The position numbers and the translations under genes are program-made. This document shows, one piece after another, positions 1 through 7,677 of a DNA stretch of 10,186 nucleotides. The notes under the pieces were generated by a model, which worked only from the letters and a program-made list of their open reading frames with translations, did not search any database and was not told where the DNA came from. How positions within the stretch are numbered: the first letter of the stretch is position 1; every line of letters starts with the position of its first letter. The DNA is from an uncultured Bacteroidales bacterium (GTDB taxonomy: Bacteria; Bacteroidota; Bacteroidia; Bacteroidales; Muribaculaceae), in contig CAMWQZ010000017.1 of the NCBI GenBank assembly GCA_947176515.1, forward strand, positions 1 through 10,186, given 5' to 3'.

Positions 1-3000
1 GTGCTAAGCGACGGCATGTTGAACCCGATACAGGAGATAAGCGTACCTACCTCCGTGGGAATCAATTCGATTGCCGCCAGTCCGCAAAACATTTGGGTAA
101 CAGCCCAAGACGGTGCGTTTTGTCTGCCAAAAGAAATGCCTGCAAATTTTACCATCTATCGGCCATCATCTTATGATTCACGTTCTGTAATCCGCGACAT
201 CAACAGCGTAATGGTTGACAATCTCGGAAATGTATGGCTGAGCGGATGGGAATCTGGGGTGGCGTTTGCTAATCCTATGTCTGGCATGTTCGGAACCGTA
301 AGATTTCCGTCAGCATCATCTAGCTCTGAAAATGGCACTTTTGAGTTCGTGAGTGCGCTTCATGCTGACGATGATGGTTATATCTACGTCGGGAGCAAAT
401 TTGGCGGTCTCGGACGCATCAATTACACCACAAAAGAAATCGACATAAATTTCAGCCGCGACTCCGTGCTGATGAGAAACAGCATCACATCAATCGAAAG
501 CGATGACCGATTTGTCTATGCAGCCAACGACAACACAGTCTATATCGTTGACAAGACTACCGGCAGGTCGATAGGAAGCATCCATACAAAAGAAAATGGA
601 TATATATTCTGGATTGCGTTTGACAAATTCGGACGTATGTGGCTCGCGACCTATGCCGGACTTGAATGTTTCAAAAAACAGGCTCCCGATAAATGGGAAA
701 ACATATATTCGTTCAAATCATCTTCGCCCGTGCCCTACACCCTGACGACCAATATGCTTCATAATATTTGCAGTGACAAGGATAAAAACGAACTGATTGT
801 CACTTCTGCAATGGGCATCAACCGGGTGATTCTCGACGAGAACGGTGCAGTAAGTCGCATCCTCAATTATACCGCTTTAGCTAACGCTGGAGACAACAGT
901 CTTAGCAGCAACTATCTTTGGCCTATCGCTAAAGCAAATGACTCGTCAAGCTACTGGATTGGTAGCATGGGGAATGGTCTTAATAAAGTGACATTCAATG
1001 ATGAGAATCCGTCTCTCCCTAAGTACACGGCTGCTCACTATGACTTTGACTCGGGTGCAATTAATGGCGATGTCGAAAGCCTCCAGATTGACCGATTTGG
1101 AAGGGTTTGGTGCGCAGGGACTTATCTTGGATATTTCGATGAAAACGTCCATCGCTTCAACTACTATGATATATCCGATGGCCTGCAAGGCAGCCTGTTC
1201 GGTACATCATCAGCCACCACTGATAAAAACGGCGCGCTTTGGTTTGGCGGTTCCAACGGGATAAACTATTTTACACCGGGACGCGAATCATATGCCCCTG
1301 TCCGTACAGGCGTTGTGTTCAGTTCTATCGCCACCGCCGGCAATCCTATTGGCGAAATCAACAATTCCATCGTGCTGGAATATCCCGACAACAGTTTTAC
1401 TATTGATTTCTCAACATTATCCTACACCACGTCCAATCATGTAAGATATCGTTATCGTCTCGACGGATATGACGAAAACTGGCATTATATCGAAGCCGGA
1501 CAGACCCCTACAGCCTCCTACACCCGACTCCCCTATGGCAAAATGAAACTTATCGTTGAAGCCGGTGACTGGCAGGACTGGAGTGGCAACACCACAGCGC
1601 TGACAGTAACCTCACGTGGCCCCTGGTGGAGTTCGTGGTGGGCGATAACGGCATATATATTACTGGCGTTGCTGATTATAGCTGGCATAATATACTACTT
1701 CATCAGTTGGACGCGAATGAAGCAGGCGATTGCCATACGCCGCGACAAGGAAGAGCATGAACAAGAAATGATGCAGATGAAAATGAAGTTTTTCACCGAC
1801 GTCTCTCATGAGTTCAGGACTCCGCTCACCCTTATTCGCCATGCAGCCGGTGAACTACAGCGCAACACATCAGACAATGACCGCAACGTTCGCCTTATCG
1901 CCAGAAACGCCGGTGTACTCACAAATATGGTGAACGAGCTGCTTGATTTTCATCGTGCTGATATGAAATCCACTCCACTCCGCACCACTCTCACCTCTGT
2001 CGCGCCGATGATAACATCTATTGTTGAAGAATTCAAAGGTTGGGCCGAAGGGTCGGACATCTCAATTAACCTCGAATTTGTAGAGCAAGACTTGGAGATG
2101 TGGCTTGACCGCGAACAGTTAAGCAAGATAATATCTAACATAATATCTAACAGCATCAGATACACAGACGGCGGAGGACGTATTGACATAACTGTCTCTA
2201 CGGGCCTATATCAGGATGTCAAATCAGCATTTGCCGACAAAATTTCTCTGGTTTCTAACATGATTCCCGGTAAGCAGCTGATTATTAAAATCAAAGATAC
2301 CGGCATTGGTATCAAGCCCGAACTCCTGCCTGTAATATTTGAGCGGTTCCGCCAGACTCATGGCCAGGTGCGCACTGCCAACGGTTCAGGCATAGGCCTT
2401 TCGCTCGTAAAATATCTGATAGAACTTCACCACGGAGGCATATCGGTTAGTAGCTCAGAAAATGAAGGTACCGAGGTAATTATCTATATACCTATGACCT
2501 ACGATTACCTTGCTCCAGATCAAAAAGTCAGCGAATCGACTTTCGACATGAAAGAGTATCTCAAAGTCTATGGCGCCGAATATGAAACCATAAAGCGACA
2601 GAATGTCAACTCTGCCCCAGCCGACTCTTCTGACGACCGGCCATTAATCATGATAGTCGATGACAACAAAGAAATACTCGACTTACTATATGACTTCTTT
2701 ACCAATGACTATGATGTAGTGATTGCCGAAAGCGCCGAGGAGGCTCTCGAAAAAGCATCACAGAAGCTCCCCGACCTCATTATATCAGACATCATGATGC
2801 CCGGCATTGACGGCATTGAATTCTGCAGGAGATTGAAAACTAATCTCCATACTTGCCATATACCGGTAATTCTGCTTACGGCCATGGCTCATGAAGAAAA
2901 CCAGATTGAGGGCATCGAAGTCGGAGCCGACGCATATGTCGCCAAGCCATTTAATCCACGGCTGTTGACTGCTACAGTCAAAAATCTCATCAACCGAAAC

Positions 3001-3423
3001 CGTAGGGATAATACAGACAACGACAGCGTAGCGCAAGAATGTGAAACCATTGTCTCCGTGCGGCAAGATATCAAGGACCGCAAAGAGCGTGAACTCTTCG
3101 AGCGTTTTCAGGCACTCGTGCGTGAGAACTTTACAAACTACGACTACAACGTTGAAGACATCTGGAAAGACCTCGGCATAAATCGTACACGGTTATACAG
3201 CCTTGTAAAAGACACAACCGGCATGTCGCTCGGCAACTATATCAAAAAACTCAGGCTTGAGCACGCAGCCGAGCTGCTTCTAACAACTGACCTCAGCATA
3301 GCTGAAATCGCTTATCGCGTCGGTATCGAAAGCCATGCCTACTTCACTCGCTCTTTCCGCCAGCAATATAACATGTCGCCAACCGAATGGATAAAAACTC
3401 ACCAGAAAAACGATGAAAAATAA
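1..3423 (+). CDS. Hybrid two-component system sensor kinase/response regulator (HTCS), 5' end missing
   Basis: A single-protein signalling system of the kind that activates glycan-use genes in Bacteroidota: a periplasmic sensor, an inner-membrane anchor, a kinase, a receiver and a DNA-binding domain in one chain. Visible in order: beta-propeller (Reg_prop) blades around residues 70-92, 120-140, 205-224, 309-330, 361-380 and 405-424; a Y_Y_Y domain at about 459-538; one membrane segment at about 548-569; a HisKA domain with phospho-acceptor His603 (FTDVSHEFRTPLTLI); an ATPase domain with N box (Asn713/Asn717), G1 box DTGIGI (766-771), FERF and G2 box GSGIGL; a receiver with acidic pair Asp887/Asp888, phospho-acceptor Asp930 and Lys982; and an AraC-type HTH at about 1035-1135. 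All key residues are present, so it should be active. Full-length relatives usually exceed 1300 residues and carry more propeller blades, so the GTG at base 1 is probably internal and the true start and signal peptide lie upstream. Its 3' end overlaps the next gene, suggesting co-transcription with the genes it may control. Confidence 0.96.
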   Translation: MLSDGMLNPIQEISVPTSVGINSIAASPQNIWVTAQDGAFCLPKEMPANFTIYRPSSYDSRSVIRDINSVMVDNLGNVWLSGWESGVAFANPMSGMFGTVRFPSASSSSENGTFEFVSALHADDDGYIYVGSKFGGLGRINYTTKEIDINFSRDSVLMRNSITSIESDDRFVYAANDNTVYIVDKTTGRSIGSIHTKENGYIFWIAFDKFGRMWLATYAGLECFKKQAPDKWENIYSFKSSSPVPYTLTTNMLHNICSDKDKNELIVTSAMGINRVILDENGAVSRILNYTALANAGDNSLSSNYLWPIAKANDSSSYWIGSMGNGLNKVTFNDENPSLPKYTAAHYDFDSGAINGDVESLQIDRFGRVWCAGTYLGYFDENVHRFNYYDISDGLQGSLFGTSSATTDKNGALWFGGSNGINYFTPGRESYAPVRTGVVFSSIATAGNPIGEINNSIVLEYPDNSFTIDFSTLSYTTSNHVRYRYRLDGYDENWHYIEAGQTPTASYTRLPYGKMKLIVEAGDWQDWSGNTTALTVTSRGPWWSSWWAITAYILLALLIIAGIIYYFISWTRMKQAIAIRRDKEEHEQEMMQMKMKFFTDVSHEFRTPLTLIRHAAGELQRNTSDNDRNVRLIARNAGVLTNMVNELLDFHRADMKSTPLRTTLTSVAPMITSIVEEFKGWAEGSDISINLEFVEQDLEMWLDREQLSKIISNIISNSIRYTDGGGRIDITVSTGLYQDVKSAFADKISLVSNMIPGKQLIIKIKDTGIGIKPELLPVIFERFRQTHGQVRTANGSGIGLSLVKYLIELHHGGISVSSSENEGTEVIIYIPMTYDYLAPDQKVSESTFDMKEYLKVYGAEYETIKRQNVNSAPADSSDDRPLIMIVDDNKEILDLLYDFFTNDYDVVIAESAEEALEKASQKLPDLIISDIMMPGIDGIEFCRRLKTNLHTCHIPVILLTAMAHEENQIEGIEVGADAYVAKPFNPRLLTATVKNLINRNRRDNTDNDSVAQECETIVSVRQDIKDRKERELFERFQALVRENFTNYDYNVEDIWKDLGINRTRLYSLVKDTTGMSLGNYIKKLRLEHAAELLLTTDLSIAEIAYRVGIESHAYFTRSFRQQYNMSPTEWIKTHQKNDEK
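2128..2151 (+). repeat. Perfect tandem 12-nt repeat inside the kinase N box
   Basis: The 12-mer ataatatctaac occurs twice back to back and in frame, encoding the peptide IISN twice (residues 710-717). The resulting N box (KIISNIISNSIRYT) has the length normal for histidine kinases and places both asparagines where the family has them, so the repeat has not disrupted the protein. It may be chance reuse of the same codons. Confidence 0.9.
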
Positions 3424-4546
3424 TAATTTACATAAACCTGAAAATAGCCGTCTGGCCTCGCTCGACATACTGCGCGGCTTCGACATGTTCCTGTTGGTTT
3501 TCTTCCAGCCGGTGCTTGTTTCGATTGGCGAAGCTGCAAACGTTAGCTGGCTTAACGACATCTTGTATCAGTTTGACCATCAAGTCTGGGCAGGATTTAG
3601 ATTCTGGGACATAATCATGCCATTGTTTATGTTTATGTGTGGTGTGTCTATGCCGTTTTCGTTTGAGAAATATAAAAATGAAAACAACAGATGGCCAATC
3701 TACCGGCGTATTTTCAAACGAGTGATTGTATTATGGATTATTGGCATGGTCGTGCAAGGCAATCTTCTTGCATTGGATTCTCACGCGTTACGTCTTTATT
3801 CAAATACGCTCCAGGCGATTGCCGCAGGTTATCTTATAGGTTCAATCATCATACTTAATTTACCAATTTCCGGGCAGATTATTGCCACGGTGGCTTTACT
3901 ATTGATATATTGGATTCCGATGACTTTCTGCGGCGACTTCACTCCTGAGGGGAATTTTGCAGAGGCTGTCGACCGTGCCGTGCTCGGGCATTGGCGTGAT
4001 GATGTCTACTGGGATGCGGCCGGTCAATGGCATTTTTATGCACCATACACCTACACTTGGATTTGGAGCAGTCTCACTTTCGGCGTAACTGTCATGTTAG
4101 GCTACTTTGCCGGAAAAATCATGAAGTCATCAGGCAAGACCATTCTTACTGTCAAGCGCTTGGCGGTAACAGGCGTTGCGCTCATCGTCGCGGCTCTCTT
4201 ATGGCACTTACAGATGCCGATAATCAAAAGACTGTGGACATGCAGCATGACCTTGCTGGCAGGCGGCTTATGCTTCATGCTGATGGCGCTGTTTTTTTGG
4301 TGGATTGATGTCAAAGACCACTCCCGTGGGCTTGACTGGCTGAAAATTTATGGCATGAACTCTATCACCGCATATGTCATCGGCGAAGTTATTAATTTCA
4401 GGAGTGTAGCGGTGTCGCTCACTTTTGGCTTCGAGCACTATATAGGCGAAATGTGGTATCAGGCATGGCTGACTTTCGCCAACTTCTCAATCGTATTCCT
4501 GATACTGCTGCTGATGTATAAACAACGGATTTTCATAAAATTCTAA
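3413..4546 (+). CDS. HGSNAT-like membrane acyltransferase (DUF5009/COG4299 family)
   Basis: An inner-membrane protein of 377 residues with about ten hydrophobic segments, related to heparan-alpha-glucosaminide N-acetyltransferase, which passes an acetyl group from cytoplasmic acetyl-CoA across the membrane to a terminal amino sugar. Supporting motifs are the N-terminal RLASLDILRGFDMF (13-26), the segment HQVWAGFRFWDIIMP (56-70) carrying His56 at the position of the family's proposed acetyl-carrying histidine, NTLQAIAAGYL (131-141), WTCSMTLLAGG (275-285) and YGMNSITAYVIGE (313-325). Length matches bacterial members. The ATG at 3413 lies inside the end of the HTCS gene (11-nt overlap); the next Met (residue 25) falls within the conserved motif, so the overlapping start is the only sensible one and suggests translational coupling. 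The family call is firm. The acceptor (amino sugar, other glycan hydroxyl, or envelope sugar) is unknown, and most bacterial relatives are uncharacterised. Confidence 0.9.
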   Translation: MKNNNLHKPENSRLASLDILRGFDMFLLVFFQPVLVSIGEAANVSWLNDILYQFDHQVWAGFRFWDIIMPLFMFMCGVSMPFSFEKYKNENNRWPIYRRIFKRVIVLWIIGMVVQGNLLALDSHALRLYSNTLQAIAAGYLIGSIIILNLPISGQIIATVALLLIYWIPMTFCGDFTPEGNFAEAVDRAVLGHWRDDVYWDAAGQWHFYAPYTYTWIWSSLTFGVTVMLGYFAGKIMKSSGKTILTVKRLAVTGVALIVAALLWHLQMPIIKRLWTCSMTLLAGGLCFMLMALFFWWIDVKDHSRGLDWLKIYGMNSITAYVIGEVINFRSVAVSLTFGFEHYIGEMWYQAWLTFANFSIVFLILLLMYKQRIFIKF

Positions 4547-4600
4547 AACAAGACAATTACAACATAAACCCCGAAGACTAATCAATTATCATAAATTTAC
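4547..4600. other. 54-nt intergenic spacer without visible promoter or terminator
   Basis: This A/T-rich gap between the acyltransferase and the GH31 gene is the longest in the window. It contains neither a Bacteroidota -7 element of the TAnnTTTG type nor a -33 TTTG, and no inverted repeat long enough for a terminator hairpin. That fits read-through from the upstream genes, although a divergent promoter cannot be excluded by eye. No Shine-Dalgarno sequence precedes the ATG at 4601, as is normal in Bacteroidota. Confidence 0.5.
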
Positions 4601-6193
4601 ATGAAAAAAATAGCTCTATATTTTTCCTTGCTTTCATCTGCATTGTGCGCCTCAGCCCAGTCATCAATGAGTCTGCCATATCTCGAAGCAGAACACTGGT
4701 ATGGTCTCGCGACTGACTTGGGGGTAAAAATGCCGTTTAAGCCTGATTCAATTGTTTATGACTTACGCATCGAAGATTATAATAATCAGACGACCCCACT
4801 GCTGCTCTCATCTAAGGGTCGTTATTTATGGGCTGACGGGCCACTCCGCGTTTCATTTGATAACGATGGAGTTAATGTGACGGCTCATCGCGGCGAATTG
4901 CAACTCGGTCAGGCAGCTGATAATTCCTTACGCGGCGCATACGACGAAGCCTGTCAAAAATATTTTAAGCCTCAGGGTGGCATACCTCCACAGGAATTTT
5001 TTAATCTGCCAATCTACAATACGTGGATTGAGCTGATGTATGATCAAAATCAGGAGGACATATTAAAATACGCCAAATCAATTGTCGACCATGGCTTTCC
5101 TCCCGGCATCCTTATGATTGATGACAACTGGCAAAAGGACTACGGCGACTGGGAATTCCGTCCCGACCGATTTCCTTCGCCCAAAGAAATGGTTGATACC
5201 CTTCACTCTCTTGGCTTCAAAGTGATGCTATGGGTCTGCCCCTTTGTATCGCCTGACAGCAAGGAGGCCCGTGACCTTCACAACGAGGGCCTGATGGTGA
5301 AAGCTCCCGATGGAGAGAATATGGCAGTCCTGAACTGGTGGAACGGCTACTCGGCATGCTATGATTTAAGTAATCCTAAAGCCTACAGCCACCTCAAGAA
5401 TGTATTTGCCGGACTGCAGGAAAAATATGGCATCGACGGTTTTAAATTTGATGCCGGTGACCCCGAGAGATATGTTAGCGAGAATATATCGCCTTATGAC
5501 GGCCGGTCTTTCGACACCGAACAGACCCGTCTTTGGGCTCAGCTTGCCTCAGAATTTCCCTACAATGAATTGCGCGCTTGCTGGCAGATGGGTAACCGGC
5601 CGCTCGTGCAGAGACTCGGTGATAAAAAGTATTCTTGGACAGGGGTCAGCCAACTCGTGCCTGACATGATTGCTGCCGGATTAATAGGTCATTCATATGC
5701 TTGTCCTGACATGATTGGAGGCGGCGAATACTCCAGTTTTCTTAATGTTGATGAGGACTCTTTTGATTCTGACCTGATAATTCGCTCCTGTCAGATTCAC
5801 TCGATGATGCCTATGATGCAATTCTCTGTGGCTCCATGGCGTATCCTCAATGACGAGCAGCTCGCAATTATTCTTGATTACGCCAAGCTTCACTGCGACT
5901 TCGGCCCATATATCCTCGAAATGGCACAGCAGACGGCCGAAAACGGCACGCCTATCGTACGTCACATGGCTTATGCCTTCCCCGACGAGGGTTTTGAAGT
6001 TGTCAACGACCAGTATATGTTGGGCGACAAGTATCTCGTAGCTCCGATAATGACGGCATCAAACACCCGAGTAGTCAAACTGCCTAAAGGCACATGGCGC
6101 GACGACACGGGTAAAAAGTATAAAGGCGGTCGCACCTACACACTCGCTGACGTGCCACTCAGCCGTCAGCCTTATTTCGAACGCATAAAATAA
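4601..6193 (+). CDS. Secreted GH31 glycosidase, MYORG/alpha-galactosidase-like
   Basis: A retaining exo-alpha-glycosidase of family GH31, 530 residues with a type I signal peptide (cleavage near ASA|Q, residue 19/20). A short N-terminal beta region (about 25-110) precedes the catalytic barrel (about 135-455) and a small C-terminal beta domain. The nucleophile should be Asp284 in GIDGFKFDAGD (277-287). The acid/base should be Asp341 in RLGDKKYSW (338-346). Other family landmarks are LMIDDNW (171-177), YGDWEFRPDRFP (181-192), LWVCPFV (210-216), PDMIGGG (369-375) and MQFSVAPWR (406-414). The FDAGD-type nucleophile loop, PDMIGG and MQFS-PWR blocks resemble human MYORG and bacterial GH31 alpha-galactosidases more than alpha-glucosidases, so alpha-galactosidase activity is the best guess; alpha-glucosidase or another alpha-linkage remains possible. 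It lacks the long N-terminal extension of many GH31 enzymes. The Cys at residue 16 is not in a proper lipobox (Leu at -1), so a soluble periplasmic or exported enzyme is more likely than a lipoprotein. Its stop is 14 nt before the next start. Confidence 0.94.
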   Translation: MKKIALYFSLLSSALCASAQSSMSLPYLEAEHWYGLATDLGVKMPFKPDSIVYDLRIEDYNNQTTPLLLSSKGRYLWADGPLRVSFDNDGVNVTAHRGELQLGQAADNSLRGAYDEACQKYFKPQGGIPPQEFFNLPIYNTWIELMYDQNQEDILKYAKSIVDHGFPPGILMIDDNWQKDYGDWEFRPDRFPSPKEMVDTLHSLGFKVMLWVCPFVSPDSKEARDLHNEGLMVKAPDGENMAVLNWWNGYSACYDLSNPKAYSHLKNVFAGLQEKYGIDGFKFDAGDPERYVSENISPYDGRSFDTEQTRLWAQLASEFPYNELRACWQMGNRPLVQRLGDKKYSWTGVSQLVPDMIAAGLIGHSYACPDMIGGGEYSSFLNVDEDSFDSDLIIRSCQIHSMMPMMQFSVAPWRILNDEQLAIILDYAKLHCDFGPYILEMAQQTAENGTPIVRHMAYAFPDEGFEVVNDQYMLGDKYLVAPIMTASNTRVVKLPKGTWRDDTGKKYKGGRTYTLADVPLSRQPYFERIK

Positions 6194-6207
6194 TCAGGAC
6201 TGACTCG

Positions 6208-7641
6208 ATGAAGATTTCAAAGTTATTCATATCATGTTGTGCCGCTACGGCATTTCTATTTAACAATAGCGCGTCAGCTGAAGAACTTGCAACGGTTTTT
6301 TATGCCCCGTCCGACGAGATTATCACCAATCCTGAGCGAGGCATGTTCTCTCATCACGAATTCTTCTCAGACAAGCCCGATGAGCTTGATCTCGATTATC
6401 TCGATGCCGAGCGAGCCGAAGGCCGCAGCCTGATATTTACGGTTTACGTTATGCGCGATTTCCGTAACAAAGAGATATCCAAACCATATCTTAATAAAAT
6501 CATGCGCAATCTCCGCTCTATCCGCCGCGCCGGAATGAAAGCCGTAGTGCGCTTCTGTTACTCGTATTCTGAAGCTGACAAGCCGTGGGACGCGCCGTGG
6601 GAAATCACCCAGCGTCATATTGAACAGCTCGCTCCAATTCTCCAGGAGTATAGCGATGTGATTGCTGTCCTTGAGGCCGGTTTTGTTGGCGTATGGGGCG
6701 AATGGTACTACACAGACAATTATAATTACCAACCTGAGCCTCACCAGTACGGTCCCAGAAAACAGGTGCTTGAAAAACTATTGGAGACAATGCCTGGCGA
6801 CCGATTTGTATCAGTCAGATACCCGATCGCAAAACTCCACACTTATAATCTTAATTACACCGATACGATTTCCTCGCAGACCGCCCACGACGGTTCGCAC
6901 TTCAGCCGCATAGGTTTTCACAACGACTGCTTTCTTGCCTCATCTGACGACGTCGGAACATTCAATGACGTGCCCGAATATCGTCAATACTGGCTATGGG
7001 ACAGCCGGTATGTGCCGATGGGTGGAGAGACCTGCGGCGTGTCAGACTTCTGCGAAGTGCCTAATGCACTCAAAGATTTCAGCGGATATCACTGGAGCTA
7101 TCTTAACAAGGACTATCACCTTGATGTGCTTGAGAAATGGGAGCGTGAGAATTTCATGCCTGAAGTCTTGAAAAAACTCGGCTACCGATTCGCCTTGAAG
7201 CAAGGCCGCTTTTCAAAAGACCCGGTGGCAGGCGGAAATATGCATGTTGAGCTCGAGATTGCAAATGAAGGATGGGCTGCGCCGTTCAATCCTCGCGATG
7301 TCGAATTGGTCTTTGTCAAGAAAAAAGGTGGTAACAAATACTCTGTAAAGCTCCCTGATGACCCTCGCAAATGGCTATCAGAGGCTACTCACAAAGTTGT
7401 AGCCGACATTACGCTGCCTGCCGATATGCCAACGGGCGAGTATGACCTATTCCTTAACCTGCCCGACCCGCGCGAGACCTTGCATAACAAGCCGGAGTAC
7501 AGCATCCGTCTGGCAAATGATAAGGTGTGGAAAAAGAAAAATGGCTATAATCAACTTCATACAATCGAAATAAAACAGGGCTCTGGCCTCCAGGCTGCTA
7601 CGGTAGCCGACGCTCTGACGCTTACCGCTCTAAAAAAATAA
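6208..7641 (+). CDS. Secreted DUF4874-DUF4832 protein, putative glycoside hydrolase (copy A)
   Basis: A 477-residue exported protein (signal peptide to about residue 24, cleavage after SASA). An N-terminal DUF4874 region (about 36-195, opening with the typical NPERGMF) is followed by DUF4832 (about 215-450, with RIGFHNDCFLASSDDVGTF, YVPMGGETC and YHWSYLNKDYH). The C-terminal part from about 335 looks like a beta-sandwich. As I recall it, the family is TIM-barrel-like and is found in glycan-degrading bacteria, without a reaction I can name. Candidate catalytic acids, by position in conserved blocks, are Glu165 (GVWGEWYY), Glu156 (AVLEAGF) and Glu274 (MGGETC); this assignment is inference. A paralogue begins at 8931, and residues 135-172 match it at 36 of 38 positions. 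The gene starts 14 nt after the GH31 stop, so the two are almost certainly co-transcribed. Cys10/Cys11 sit too early and in poor context for a lipobox. The gene call and family are firm; enzymatic function is a hypothesis. Confidence 0.92.
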   Translation: MKISKLFISCCAATAFLFNNSASAEELATVFYAPSDEIITNPERGMFSHHEFFSDKPDELDLDYLDAERAEGRSLIFTVYVMRDFRNKEISKPYLNKIMRNLRSIRRAGMKAVVRFCYSYSEADKPWDAPWEITQRHIEQLAPILQEYSDVIAVLEAGFVGVWGEWYYTDNYNYQPEPHQYGPRKQVLEKLLETMPGDRFVSVRYPIAKLHTYNLNYTDTISSQTAHDGSHFSRIGFHNDCFLASSDDVGTFNDVPEYRQYWLWDSRYVPMGGETCGVSDFCEVPNALKDFSGYHWSYLNKDYHLDVLEKWERENFMPEVLKKLGYRFALKQGRFSKDPVAGGNMHVELEIANEGWAAPFNPRDVELVFVKKKGGNKYSVKLPDDPRKWLSEATHKVVADITLPADMPTGEYDLFLNLPDPRETLHNKPEYSIRLANDKVWKKKNGYNQLHTIEIKQGSGLQAATVADALTLTALKK

Positions 7642-7677
7642 CCTAACTATAAATATTAATCATCTAACCAAACTGAC

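Noticed and set aside
1..3. GTG at the first base as the true start of the HTCS
   Set aside because: The protein would begin inside the beta-propeller with no signal peptide, and relatives are longer; the edge of the window simply cuts the gene.
2128..2151. 12-nt tandem repeat as a phase-variation or slippage switch
   Set aside because: It is in frame, only two units, and the kinase N box has normal length and residues; a length change of 12 nt would not shift the frame.
4646..4651. Lipobox at Cys16 of the GH31 protein
   Set aside because: The residue before Cys is Leu, not Gly/Ala/Ser, and a good signal peptidase I site (ASA|Q) follows, so a lipoprotein is unlikely.
6367..6744. Antisense open frame of 125 codons
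   Set aside because: It lies wholly opposite the DUF4832 copy A gene, encodes no recognisable domain and reflects the codon bias of the real gene.
7642..7677. Promoter in the A/T-rich gap before the triple-module gene
   Set aside because: TATAAATATTAA is A/T-rich but there is no TAnnTTTG/TTTG pair; at 36 nt it is as likely an ordinary A/T-rich leader.
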